64,000 nt of DNA from Capitella teleta (taxonomy: Eukaryota; Annelida; Polychaeta; Capitellidae), in NCBI GenBank assembly GCA_000328365.1, contig KB297637.1, positions 130,279 through 194,278 of the forward strand, given 5' to 3'. Each line of letters starts with the position of its first letter. Position 1 is the first letter of the stretch. A program made the translations under genes and the position numbers. The notes beneath the pieces were generated by a model. That model saw only the letters and a program-made list of their open reading frames with translations, was not told the DNA's origin and ran no database searches. Positions 10,227 to 22,259 of this stretch are shown piece by piece.

Positions 10227-12603
10227 ATGATGGAGTTCGACCTTCGGATACTGACAGCAATTTTGGCTGCGTCATCATTGGCATGTGGCGCACCTACCGG
10301 GCAGTGGTGTAAGTATGATTCAAATGCATTTTTTAATTTCTTTTGTTATCTTCACTTTACACTTATAAAATCCTCACAATAATCAAAAGTTTGATGTCCT
10401 TTAACCTCATAGCTGACTTCTTGATTCCGTTGATTGTTAATGAACTGTGATAGTTCATGTTGACGTTAAGAAAAGAGAGATGAGATTAAGAGAGTAAATA
10501 ATGCATTATGTATAATGCAGTATTCCTCGTCCCCGTGTGGCTCACGTGGGCTGCTTCCGCCATGTTGTTCGCTATGTTTCTATGTGCACTCTTCATGAAC
10601 GTGCTTATGAAACTTGGATCTCACATTCCTTTTTTACAGATGCCATTCCAGCAAATTGGTGGGCAGATGACACGCCGTCTTGTGAGTCGACATTGAAAAT
10701 GAAATAACCACGCCAAACTGTGTGTCCATTTCAGATCAATGGACATACCAGCCTCAGCCAATGGGCCCCGCGACTGACGCTCCTGCCACTAATGCACCAG
10801 TCACTAATGCACCAGTGACTAATGCACCAGTCACTAACGCTCCAGTGACGGCTGCCCCGAACACTCCCGCTCCAGTCACTGCCGCCCCAGTCACTGCAGC
10901 GCCGGTTGGAGGTCATTCCTACGGCCAACCATGGGCTAACCCATGGCCCAACCCCTGGGTACAGCCATGGGTTTACCCTAACGTTGGCCATCCCTGGTCG
11001 TACGGCAAGACCCAAACTGCAGCTCCAACTGTGGCACCAACTGTAGCCCCGACTGTAGCACCAACTGTGGCACCAACTGTAGCCCCGACTGTAGCACCAA
11101 CTGTGGCACCAACTGTAGCCCCGACAGTAGCACCAACTGTGGCACCAACTGTAGCCCCGACTGTAGCACCGACTGTGGTGCCAGATGGGTCAAAATGTGA
11201 AGGAATCTACCCAAGTGGCTACAGAAGATCTGTCTCCGGAGATTCAGACGCCTTTGAAATCTGCGACAACGGAATCTGGATCCGCATGAACTGCGCTCCC
11301 GGAACATGGTTCCAGGAGTCAAAGCAGCAATGCACCAGTAAGTATGCGCTCTTCATTTGCAATTCTCCGCTCCATATTATTAGGGAAAGCAACCGTATCA
11401 TTCTATATTGACACGGCTGAGTTTTGAATTTCCAAACAGACAACTTTGGCTCAGCGCCTGCCTATGGTTCAGTGTGGAACCCTTCGGCCAACACTTGGCA
11501 GGGCGGCGATGCGTCTTACTGGGACAACGGGGCGCCTTCAGGTGAGGCAGGCTGGTCACAAATCAAGTGTCCTGTAGGGCACACAGTGGGCGATCCCTAT
11601 GGTGATGGACATTATTACTTTGAGTGCATCAGTAATCTTGCCGGGGGTGGACGATGGATTCACCGGGCGTGTGCTTTGGGCACAGTCTTCAATCCCGTCA
11701 CGGGCAACTGTGGCCAGTATGACGCGGCGTTCACTCCCCCTGCCGTTGCCGATTCAGGTGGGTCCCAAAAGTCAGCCAGTCCCTCCTCCTGGAAAGCTCC
11801 GGCGGTCACTCTTCCTTCTTCCGACTGACACGCATGCTTCAACGGCACGGACTTTTGGGGCTTGACCTGACATTGATGAAAACTGCGCTGTGCTTCTAAC
11901 CGTGCCACGATGCTTTTTTCTCTTCCAGCTTCTTTGTCAATGTCAACAGGGATGCTAAATGTTGTCAAAGCTGCGCTGCTCTAAAATGCTTGCGACCAAT
12001 TACTTCTCTAACACAACCACATATTCACATTCGTCAGGCGTCTATTTTCCAGTTTGGGGCAATTCTGGCGTTTGGGCAAATCCTTGGTCCTCCTACACAG
12101 ACATGCCTGATATCGATGATGACACCACTACTACAGCTGAACCGTTGACAACAGCACCCTCAGATACTACAACTATAACGAATCAACCTGACACCACCAC
12201 AAGTATGCCAGACGGTGACTCCCACTATGGCTACGGTAATGCCGCGTCGTGGTCATACCCCTGGGCAGTCCAGCCCTGGGTGAACCCTTGGGCCGGTAAC
12301 CCTTGGTCAGGCGTACCTGCCAAACCCTGGTACGGACCAACAACTGGAGCCCCAACCGATGCTCCAACAAACGCACCTACAGACAGCCCAATCGCTGTGA
12401 CAACTGTTGCCCCTACAGCTGCACCAACCGCTGGACCGACAAACGCTCCAACTGACGCCCCAATCGCACCGACAAACGCTCCGATCGGAGGCCATTACCC
12501 TCAGGTGTGGTCATCTGGTTACAACGGTTGGGGATCTCCGTACGGACAGAAAAACAGGAAACTCACAATTCAGCTCCAATTTGATAAGAAGAAGAGGAGA
12601 TAA
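10227..12603 (+). CDS. Secreted mucin-like protein with two chitin-binding-like domains, five exons
   Basis: Exons 10227-10308, 10640-10681, 10735-11337, 11440-11757 and 12038-12603 join with matching phases into 536 residues. Order: signal peptide (ILTAILAASSLACG); a VTNAP/VTAAP repeat block; a Trp/Pro-rich block (PWANPWPNPWVQPW); a long APTV array; a four-Cys CBM14/peritrophin-like domain (EIC..NC..QQC); a second one (FEC..RAC..GNC); a Trp-rich and Thr-rich block; a second PWVNPW block; PTNAP repeats; and a basic tail ending KKKRR. Thr/Pro arrays suggest heavy O-glycosylation and the cysteine domains suggest chitin binding, so a cuticle, gut-lining or mucus-matrix protein is likely. Each domain has four cysteines instead of the usual six. 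If the last intron is retained, the protein stops at 11826-11828. TATA box and AATAAA are present. Confidence 0.85.
10527..10575. repeat. Copy of the sorting-nexin-like exon start, in intron 1
   Basis: The block CGTGTGGCTCACGTGGGCTG plus flanks is nearly identical to 9910-9955, about 600 bp upstream and in the same orientation: a local duplication that landed in an intron. Confidence 0.8.
11020..11180 (+). repeat. 12-bp-based tandem array coding (APTV)n
   Basis: Repeats of CCAACTGTAGCC and variants, grouped in higher-order units of about 36 bp, encode 13 or so APTV units. The higher-order pattern suggests recent expansion. Confidence 0.9.
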
Positions 12604-12747
12604 ACATGAACGCTGGTTCTGCAGATGGTTCTAAGTAGGCCACCTACTGTCAAGTAATCCTGCTGTCTCAATTGGTTAGGATCCTCGTGTTAATCAATAT
12701 AGAAGCTAATGCTGTTCATTGCTATTGTTATTGGTACTAAACTGTAC

Positions 12748-12753
12748 AATAAA
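12748..12753 (+). promoter_or_regulatory. Poly(A) signal AATAAA of the mucin gene
   Basis: AATAAA about 145 bp after the stop codon at 12601-12603. Confidence 0.7.
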
Positions 12754-12789
12754 ATGAAACTCAACCTTGATTATTTTGTCTTGTTGTTA

Positions 12790-14235
12790 CAATTCAATAT
12801 TTTGAGGACAAGCCGGGAACCAGAATTTGCTGCTGTACAATTCTCTTAAAGATAAACTCACTTCATTTCGGAACCTTTTTAGATCGATTCTATGGGCTTT
12901 TTGGAGTGACGAGAGACCAATTTTGAAAAATTCGGTCAACTGTAAATAATATTCAAGATACATTGAAATACGAATTTTGTGCTCAAACAGAATAGCTTAA
13001 AACGAGATGAGTGCGAGATTTCTTGTACGAGAATGGGCCATAATCATAGACATCAACCATCCAGAAATAGGTTCAGTATTACATACATAAAAGTTTGATT
13101 GTAACAAAATTAGGAATTCTCGAATTGATAAGCAATCTTTGATTAGCACTCTTTGATTAGCACCCCCCGATAAACACTCTTTTACAAAGCACCCTTTTAT
13201 AATCATCTTTGCCGGATATTGCAAAGACAATGTCAAATAATATCATTCTTTCGTGACCAGATGCCAGGTCGTCTGCCCTTTTACTGTTGTTCGATGCCTT
13301 GCTAAGTTAGTTTATTGGAGAAAGCAGTGAGCATGCTGTGCGGGGTGATACGTGATGTCAACATGACATGACACTCATGTCGCCTTTGAGATATCCGAAC
13401 TGCAATTGCCATCGTCGGATTCCAAGAAAGCACATGTTGACGGGATAGATCTCACCGTCTACTTCGATGTGTGTTGCTCAACTGATTGAGCTATTCGATT
13501 CCAAGTCGCTATGTTTTTACAACAGTGATATGCCGGAAACGGTAATATCTGGGCGTGTGATTCATATTTAGCAATGCTGGGAGATTTCCCGTAAATTGGA
13601 CACTGTCGTATGAATCAAAATTATGTGCATACACCGAAGAGGTCAAAGTTCAGTAAACTATGTACACCCTTATGACAAGTAACACGAACCCTTCCCTTTC
13701 CTCTCAGAGCACTCAAGAAGAACATGAATGTTTAAGATCATAAAGTGCACCGAAGAGACATTTCGAGGACCACTAGTAAAAAACAACATTACTCATCATT
13801 TGTGTTTTAGAAATAATAAGGCTGCATATTTATTTTTAAATTCAGCATCACACAGCAAATTGTATAAGTGACATTGTTTGGGCATCAGTGGTTGCCATGG
13901 TGATTACAATTCCATCACTTGATGCAGTGAGTTATAACAACACGTCCTTCTGCTACGATGTCATTTCCTCGTTAGCTGCTTCAGGAAACAAATGTAGATT
14001 CAAATTGTTTTGTTCTGGTACTGATCTGAAAGGGAGCGAAAACATTCAGTGATATGCCGCCTATTTATCCACAAATTGATGCTTTGTTATTACTTTTCTT
14101 CGTTAACACATGGATCATAGTTTTGTTTACGTACTGCACCAAAAAGCTGTGCAATCAATGCAATATTCTTAAACGAAACGTCTTGTACATTTATGTAACA
14201 TTTGATGCAATCATGAAAAAAAAAAGAGAACATCA
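12790..14235. other. Gene-free stretch
   Basis: I find no exon chain, conserved motif or repeat here. The minus-strand frame at 12997-13236 reflects short local repeats (TTTGATTAGCAC). Confidence 0.55.
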
Positions 14236-14239
14236 CATT

Positions 14240-15745
14240 GGTTGATTAGTAGCGTTTTATTGAAAGTCCTAGATCATGTTATTTTAAAAAAGCATGCGTC
14301 TGTTTTAAGCACAAGTGATTTGCAATTTGGTTTCAAATCTAGTCTCAGTACAACACAGTGTACATATGTCTTGAATGAAGTGGTGGATTACTATACTCGT
14401 AGTAATAGTTCAGTTTTTGTTTGTCTCCTTGATGCCTCTCGTGCATTTGATCGTGTGCATTACATAAAATTGTTCAATCTATTGAGGAGTCGTGATCTGT
14501 GTCCATTACTAATTAAGCTCATGTTAAATATGTACTCTTCACAATCGCTCGCAGTCAAGTGGCAGAATAAAGTGTCATCATCTTTTCGTTGTAGTAATGG
14601 AATTAAGCAAGGGGCTGTTTTATCACCAGTATTGTTCTGCGTCTACATGGACTCCCTCTTAATCCGTTAAAAGAAAGCAGACTCGGATGTTATGTTGGGA
14701 ATGTTTTTGTTGGAGCTGTTAGTTATGCCGACGACATAACGTTGATCGCTCCGACTCTCAAATCAGCTCAATCTCTACTCGACATTTGCGAGCAGTTCGC
14801 CAGTGAATTTCATGTTCTCTTTAATAGCACCAAAAGCAATGTTATAGTCTTGAACAATCCTTTTAGAAAAAACTACGATTTACACAACCTTGTATTGAAT
14901 AACGCGGCCATTCCATATACTGATCGTGCTCTACACCTAGGTTCTTTTATTGGGAAGGATGCAAATAAATTTAACATAAAAAAGGCAATGCAGGATCTAA
15001 ATGCTCGAGTCAATATGCTAGTTTGTAATTATTCTTTTTCATATTTCGACACTTTATGTTTTCTATTTAAATCTTATTGCACCTCTTACTATGGCTCTCC
15101 TCTATGGAAACTCGATGTAAATAGTTTAGAAGATTTTTGTATTTGCTGGAGGAAAGCGGTGAGAAAACTTTTAGGCCTTAATTCAAGAACAAGATCAAAA
15201 TTTCTATCACACGTGTTAAATGTTATTGATGTTAGATCAGAATTAATATCAAGTTTTTCTTCTTTTTACCTCAAGTTAATTAAGAGTGAGAACAGTCTGG
15301 TTTCTACATGTTGTTCACTCATGAATGAAACCCCTAGCACCTCAATAGTTGCGTCTAATCTCCAATCTTTATCTCAATATATCAATAAAAATATTTCTGA
15401 AATTAATTCACTTGACTTTAAAACATTACGTAATTTAATAGTTGATACTTGGCTCTCTGAAATTGATCACTCCACTTTTGTTTATTCTAAATTATTAATA
15501 GAACTTCTGCAAATGAAATCTCATTCGTCACCTTTCATGTCTTTTCACGAAATTCTAATAATGTTAAATTTCATTTGTCTGATGCCTGATTAATTGGTCT
15601 TTCAATTTTTCTTTATTTTTTTTTCTATTTTTCTATTTTGTTATTTTTTCGTTATTTTTTTTTCTCTCCTCTTTTTTTCTGTTAACTCATTAATTACCAT
15701 TATTGTTATGGTGAATAAATGATATTATTATTATTATTATTATTG
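14240..15745 (+). mobile_element. LINE 3' half (CR1/L2-like), reverse transcriptase to tail
   Basis: RT motifs appear in order: DLQFGFKSSLSTTQC, LLDASRAFDRVHY, NGIKQGAVLSPVLF and YADDITLIAPT, then the C-terminal WRKAVRKLLGL domain and stop at 15593. The open frame shifts once between MDSLL (about 14660) and the LKESRLGC segment; otherwise it is mostly open, so the copy is moderately young. It is 5'-truncated, with no endonuclease. The 3' end has AATAAATGAT then (ATT)n to about 15745, a microsatellite tail of the CR1/L2 kind. Confidence 0.85.
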
Positions 15746-15749
15746 GGGT

Positions 15750-17400
15750 TGATCTTTAATGTTGATGCCCTGGAGTTGACCTTTAACCCCTGACCTGCAT
15801 GGCCATGGGATCAATGTCATGTTTTACTATGGTCTAAAACTAACAATAAAACTCATACGCTGTCACCTGTGCTTACCTGGGCTCGTCAGAGAAGCCACTC
15901 CCATGTGCCTGTTATACTTGCTTGGTTCTCAAAAGGTCGTTAGCTCTGCTTGCTCGTGTCATTCGGCATGCATTTCAATTAGCCTAGAATAACTGACGGT
16001 GCCATGCCTGCAACATCTGGTCATCTGATCGACATATCTTTGTGTGTACATAAAATCCCCAATCAGAAGAACCTCTAGTATCGCGCGAAGATATTCAATG
16101 CCTTGTGTGCTTCCATCTAATCGAAATATTCTGTGGTCATCATGCTGATAATGTCACTTTAATTCATATGTTATGATATTTTTTTTTTTTTTTTTTTTTT
16201 TTTGGTCATGAGAATAAAAAAGAAACGAGGGTTGTTTGAAAAGATCTCGGCCTAACATAGAACACGCCGTGTTAGAAACGTGAAATTAAAAGGTTAGATA
16301 GAACGTCTATTCACAAGATCATACGTACGTAGATTTATTATTTCCCTGGCATAACTAGTTTCTAGCGCACTTCTACCAATATCACTGTCAAAGCCTCATT
16401 TCGGGTGCCAAAATTTTGATTCGATCACTATTTTTAATCGTGTACACTGTTTGTGTATTGACTTTACTATGATGAAAATTAAATGAAAGTCTATCGGCAA
16501 AAAAAGTTAACAAAGAAATTGCGATAGAGACGTGCATCAAAATACCCGCCTATTTTTCACCATTCAATCAAATAGCCACACAGCCGTTTGAATTTTTTAA
16601 CATAGGTTGATTATTTGTGTTGTGAGGAAGAGACGCATAGCTAAGGCATCTGCTGCTGCCTTAAGATTTTGCTTTACTGTCAATTTAGTTGAACCTATGT
16701 CACTATACATGTGTGTCTAAACGGATTTTTTGGAGTGACAAAATATTGACTGTACCCTTATATTTATTGATGATTGTGAATAATTATAACACTGAATTAT
16801 AAGGATTTTATCATATTTAGATACCTAACATGATACTTCAATACCGTACAAAAGAAATAAATGATGCTCATTCAGGGAAAGGAAATATTTAGCCCGAATC
16901 ATCTTGTTACTTAAGGTTTTGCCGGAACGTAAACATACTAAAAAGGGATTACGGGAAACGTTATTACGGGACCGTTAGGCCTACTTTGGATGTACTTGTG
17001 CTCTCTTCTGGGCTTCATTTGACTATTTGATTCCATCAAAATGATACAAACACATGTATCACCAATTGATATCATGGGCTATCGTCTCATTCTGATAGCA
17101 CTCGCTTTCCAGTGTGTACACTCCTTTATCTTTGAAGAAAACTGAAAAAGGCCGACACATTGTCTTTGTACTCTAGAACCTCCACGCAAAAACCAAACAC
17201 AATGTGCCCTGGTTATAATGAGTTACCCTGCGTATTACGACGATTGATTGGAATTGCTGAAATGGTCTATTATTGCTAATGATGTCAGCATAGAACTATA
17301 ACCACTGGTCTTCATGAAGATGCATAACTAGAGTCCTAAGTTGAATGATAAAATGGCTTGTTGCGAGTGATAACGGTTTGCGGTATCTATGGGACAGTCT
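15750..17400. other. Gene-free stretch with a poly(T) tract
   Basis: Nothing coding is visible. A poly(T) run lies at 16178-16203. Confidence 0.55.
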
Positions 17401-17411
17401 CAGTAGAAATA

Positions 17412-17417
17412 TATAAA
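17412..17417 (+). promoter_or_regulatory. TATA box of the protease relic
   Basis: TATAAA lies 61 bp before the putative start codon at 17473. Confidence 0.55.
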
Positions 17418-17472
17418 AGCACAAAGCGGAGCATCCGTCGTCCTCACTTAACCACCTAAACCACTTTGCAAC

Positions 17473-18575
17473 ATGATGCAGTCTCTCAATGCTCTCTGCT
17501 TCGTCCTTGGCGCTGTTGAGTCCTCGCAAATCATGAGTACTGTTTAATTGCACATTCATTTTAGTCAACCCTCAATTCTTCCCTCATAAGCCGATGCTAG
17601 CGAACCCAAACTTTTGACCATGCATACATGGTGGGTGGCGGTGAGGCCGAGCAAGGCGCGTGGCCCTGGCAGGTGTGTCTGCAGAGTTATGGCATGCACA
17701 GGTGTGGTGCTGTGTTGGTGGACAAGGACTGAGTGCTCACTGCCGCCCATTGCAACCAGGGGTAAGCATCCAGGGTAGCAGGTGAGCAATACAACACTAT
17801 GTTTGCTTTGTAGATCAAGCGCCAACGTCGTTCCCAGAATGCACAATAAGTGGACCAACAAGGAGCCCTTGATCCAAAAGCTGACATCATCGCGGGTGTT
17901 CAATGTAACAGGCTGGTGGCTGCATTATCCGATTGCATATAAATCATTCTATAGAATCCCGACTTCTCACTGGACGGCAACTCTGGCTTCCCTAACGACA
18001 TCGCTTTGATCAAACTGAGCTAATCGGCCGACGTCTCCAAGGCCAACATTCCATCGTCAACTGACGAGAAGTTCTTCGAAGATAAGAAATGCATCATCTC
18101 TGTATGGGGCCTTAAAAATATGTGTGAATTACATCACATGCTGTGCATAGCATCTTCTACTCAGAGGGTAACAGTTGGTTGACTTCGATGAAGCTGCGCC
18201 AAGCCGACGTGAACGTCATCTCTGAGTCTCGCTGCAAGACGCTGTGGGAGGGCACATCTGTGTGTATGACGAAGACACCAACTCCCGCGGTGCCTGCAAC
18301 GTAGGTATCATACAGCAACACATGCATCGCTTTTCAGCGTTGCATCTTTTCACGTATGTGATATTTCTCGGTGGTGCAGCCTTTCATTTCCCGCACGATT
18401 CTCTCCGCCACAGGGTGACAGCGGCGGTCCTTTGAACTGCTTTGTGGATGGGCAGTGGGAAGTGGCCGGTGTCACATCATGGGGCCGCAACGGATGCGAC
18501 CCGATCTTCCCTTCCGGCTACGCTCGTGTTTCCAACTTCCTACCATGGATCAAGCAAACCATAGCCTCGTTCTGA
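17473..18575 (+). pseudogene. Broken chymotrypsin-family (S1) serine protease
   Basis: Pieces appear in family order. The start MMQSLNALCFVLGA is a signal peptide; MVGGGEAEQGAWPWQVCLQ is the activation site (normally IVGG); VLTAAHC holds the catalytic His; NDIALIKL the catalytic Asp; GDSGGP (about 18419) the catalytic Ser; and the end is RVSNFLPWIKQTIASF with stop at 18573-18575. The codon before VLTAAHC is TGA where the family has Trp, a stop follows NDIALIKLS, and the frame shifts near the exon with ICVYDEDTN. Residue 189 would be Gly, suggesting chymotrypsin/elastase-like rather than trypsin-like specificity. TATA box and poly(A) signal (18595-18600) survive, so loss is recent. It could also reflect sequencing errors, but three defects make that unlikely. 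Confidence 0.85.
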
Positions 18576-18594
18576 AGTTGCTCGGAAGTCATCG

Positions 18595-18600
18595 AATAAA
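18595..18600 (+). promoter_or_regulatory. Poly(A) signal of the protease relic
   Basis: AATAAA 20 bp beyond the stop codon. Confidence 0.6.
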
Positions 18601-18604
18601 AAAT

Positions 18605-19640
18605 TACATTGATGTGCTCAAGACTTTGTTTGAATATGGTGACTTAATGAATGTAGCGCAAGAAGCTAATTTTATGAAAGTTATCGACTTTTGTGTAAAC
18701 TGTTGCCGTAAAGTTATACCACAATACACCAGGCGCAGAATTAAAAATACAATTCTCATGAAAAAAAGTCCCGAGAAATGAGTGATTAGTGCTCCAAATG
18801 ATCGATGGATATTTCAAATATTTATATTACATGCCCTAATAATTAAGAACCCCAATGATGAAAAAATCCGCCGGTGATCTGATACAGCAGATCTGCATTA
18901 ATACCAATGTCAATCTGGGATGTCATTTGAGATATCACGCGTGCCTCCCATTTGGTGGTGGAATGTATCGACCTTATATTCGCTTTTGGTTCTATTCAAT
19001 GACACTGAAACGAACAACAACATATCGTAGTCGCCGATATTTTATGATTGGGAGCCTTGATTTGATTGTTTCTTCGAACTTCTTGAATGTTCGAGATGCT
19101 CCATACACTGAAAACCGCTTTCAATATTATGTAATAGGTAACATGTGTACCATTTGATGGACAATATGCTCGCAACATATTGTTATTATTGGCAATGTGA
19201 AGTTGACCATGTCAATCATTTATTACCGGTTGCTGAAAAGAATAACGATGCCTCTTGCTCAGAACTAGGATAACAATTGCGGTGCGCTGGACAGCTCCTC
19301 ATCAGTCTCAGTCCTTTAATTAGCGATATCCACCAATTTAGAAGAAAGAGAAGAGCGAAGAGGGTTTTCCTGCACTCCATCGTGGGGAGATGTTACGACA
19401 GCGAAACGGACCAAGTTGATCATAGCGCTGGAAACATCCTTCAATCAAAGCCATAGAACCTAACAATTTGATTGTTTGCTTTTGGTGCAGTTGAAATTCC
19501 TCATGTGTATTTTATCTATGTATAACTTTTCTTACATGCACTTAATTCTCCGTGGAGTGGTTCCCTAAGGCCAGATTTGAAATATTCGTCGATGTTTCTG
19601 TTAAATCGAATCGGTATTGACGTCAGTCAATCAGCTCAGC
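18605..19640. other. Gene-free stretch
   Basis: Several short open frames but no motif, splice structure or repeat that I can support. Confidence 0.5.
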
Positions 19641-19649
19641 TGCTCTTTC

Positions 19650-19715
19650 TAATTACGTAAGATACCAAGCATTATAACGTCATTGACCTACTTGCCATCA
19701 TATCTTACGTAATTA
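19650..19715. repeat. 15-bp perfect inverted repeat
   Basis: TAATTACGTAAGATA (19650-19664) is exactly complemented at 19701-19715 across 36 bases. It lies just before a LINE fragment and could be part of a separate small element. Confidence 0.8.
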
Positions 19716-19739
19716 TAATTAAACCAGCAAAGCACCTGA

Positions 19740-20690
19740 TATCCTCAGTCAGTTTTTACTTCCATTCGGTGGCAACAGTAAAAAAGACTAAGTTCTTAGG
19801 CGTAATTATACAGAACAACCTCCGATGGACTGCTCATGTGAACTACATCAGCAGGAAGATTGCAAAGGGCATTGGTGTACTCAGCAAAGTCCGACACAAA
19901 CTGCCACAAAAGAGCTTGATCTCTCTGTACTTCACTCTCGTATACCCGTACTTGCACTATTGCAACAGCATATGGGCAGCAGACTCGGCCACCAGTACAA
20001 CAGTGCTACACCGACTCCAGAAGCGTGTGGTCCGAGTCATTCATAAACTGCACCCAAGAGAGAGCACTGGGGCATACTTCAGATTGGCAGGCATTATGAC
20101 CATCAGTGAAATCAACAGAATCGAAACTGCCATCTTCGCCTACAAATGAAAGTTCAGCCTACTCCCTACTCTCTTTGACCGCTTCTTTTCCCTCCGGAGT
20201 GACACTCACTCACGGCAAACCAGGAGTGCTCAGACTTTCAATCTGATTAAGTGTCGAACTGAAACACGAAAGCGATCACTAGCTTTCCGAGCTGCAGCTC
20301 TACTCAACAGGATTTATGAACTCAATGTTATCACATTCTCAACCATAATGTCAGTCAAATTATTCAAAAGAACCATGAGAAATGCCGTCATCGATGGAAT
20401 GTTTTAGTACCATGCTTATAATCAATATCATGTCTTTGAACCCATAATGTTAACTATCATCAGCCTCTCCTTTTTGTTTTGTTTTGTTTATTTCTTTGTG
20501 TTTTTTTTTTTACTCGCACCCTTGCACTGCAAGAATTAAATGAGTAAGCAAATGTTGGGGCCCACAAGCACTATGCTTCCAGCCCCCTTTCATCATTATA
20601 AAAAACCAAAACCATCCTTGATAACGATGTTCATAATGATTAATGATGAATAAACCACATTTGATTTTGATTTTTGATTTTGAGTAAATT
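19740..20690 (+). mobile_element. LINE 3' fragment: RT thumb to tail
   Basis: From about 19765 the frame reads KKTKFLGVIIQNNLRW, KVRHKLPQKSLISLY and LVYPYLHYCNSIW, the post-YADD part of CR1/Jockey-superfamily reverse transcriptases. After a stop at 20147-20149 coding-like sequence continues (FKRTMRNAVIDGMF) to about 20405. The 3' UTR ends in AATAAACC and TTTGAT units at 20660-20690. It is 5'-truncated and distinct from the element at 14240. Confidence 0.8.
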
Positions 20691-20699
20691 AGTATTTTT

Positions 20700-21225
20700 G
20701 AAATAATCATCGAAACAAGACAAAGGACGAACAAAAAGTACAAAAAAGGTTGAATCAGAAGGAAAAAGTTACACATGAGGAAATCGCATGACCACCAGCC
20801 CAATATTAGCTCACGAAGGCAAACTGGAAAAAGGCTTAAAATGTCCCTCTAACTCTGTCATGTTGCATCAAAGAAAAAAACAATTATGTGGCTCACGCAA
20901 ACACGCAGCTGTCTTTATGCTCTGCTTATGGGGCTCAGTCTTATACCTGACCCTCAACCGCATGATGTAATATATCATTGTAAAACATTTACGATTGATA
21001 TTTTTGGTTTCTGTGGCAGCTGAAATTTTACGAGAAGGTTCCATCCAAGCGCTGTTAAGAGTGGAATTAGATTCCCATTCGCCGAAGTGTTCATTATCTT
21101 ATCGCAAATTTCAAACGTGAATATCGCTTGCACGGATCCATTGTGAAAAAGATGCCTAACATCAAATATTCACATCTCAAAACTATATCCTCAATGAGTT
21201 GTAAAAATGGCGTTAGGTGCCCGTA
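20700..21225. other. Gene-free stretch
   Basis: No supported feature; AT-rich sequence between two LINE fragments. Confidence 0.5.
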
Positions 21226-21229
21226 CTGT

Positions 21230-22250
21230 TTCCAATTTCATTTTGTTTCTACATGGATGAGCTGATTGAACGCTGATTGTACGCCTTGGTGTATGCCGAT
21301 GATCTCACTTTATTAGCCCCCAAGTCATCGAGCAGCTCAAAAAATGATTACCATATGTGAATAATTTGCCTCAGAATATGATGTTTTCTACAACCCCTCC
21401 AAAAATGTATCATTGTTAATTGTATAACTGCAATTCCAATGTAAACATTCACTTGATTAATAACGTTGTTAAGGCTATGAAATCTTGTAAGCATCTTGGT
21501 GTATATATTGGCGAGAATGCAAGAACTAAAATATAGAAAGATCTGCTCATGATATTATACGAAGAACAAACGTCATATTATCTAAATTTGGCCATTGTAC
21601 TTCGTTTGTTAAAAGAAACTTATTACGATCGTACTGCTGTCATTTTTTTTCCTCCTCTTTGGAATCTAAGTGAAAAATGAATGCACTATTTAAATTCAAT
21701 TAGGAAAAAGTACTGAAAAGGGTACTCAATATATCACCATTGACGAGGTCAAAAATTATTCCATTCTTAATGTCAATGCCGAATGTTGCTCAATTGAATA
21801 TACAGTTTGTAAATTTCTTTTATGATTGCATGAATAGCGGGAACGCTGTTGTTCCGTATGCAGCAAAAATATGCCGCTATAGTACTGGTAATTAATGTAG
21901 CCACAAAAAATACACGAGTATATCATCTAAGTAAATGTCACAATTTTATTATTTCCAATGATCTCAGAAAATCAGTGATGAAACACAAATTTGTGAAAAC
22001 ATGTGATATAATTTTAAACAATAAAGATTTCTCAAGCGTTTCGGCCATTATTGACCTGCTTTACGAGATAATACCATCTTACAGCTACATGAATTTATCT
22101 TACGAATACATTAACTTGTTTCTATTATTTATTTGTGATATAACGTCACCATATACATGAACCCTTTTTCTTTTCGTTTTTTAGTTATTCTTAGTTATGT
22201 TCTATTGTGAATAGCCATTAAAATGTGATAATTCTTTTCACAAATAAAAT
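21230..22250 (+). mobile_element. Old LINE fragment, relative of the 14240 element
   Basis: VYADDLTLLAPKSSS (about 21290-21335) matches the YADD box, preceded by a decayed NG(V)...P...F..YMDE stretch at about 21207-21260, and followed by out-of-frame pieces such as KHLGVYIGENART and SFVKRNLL. Order and wording follow the element at 14240, but there are many stops and frameshifts. It ends with AATAAAATGATAC near 22250. Confidence 0.7.
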
Positions 22251-22259
22251 GATACATAT

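Noticed and set aside
10731-11322. Minus-strand Ser/Trp- and Leu/Gln-rich frames in the mucin gene
   Set aside because: Antisense of the tandem coding repeats.
12997-13236. Minus-strand 79-codon frame with repeated KECLSGG/KDCLSI phrases
   Set aside because: Arises from short DNA repeats of TTTGATTAGCAC; no motif, signal or splice context.
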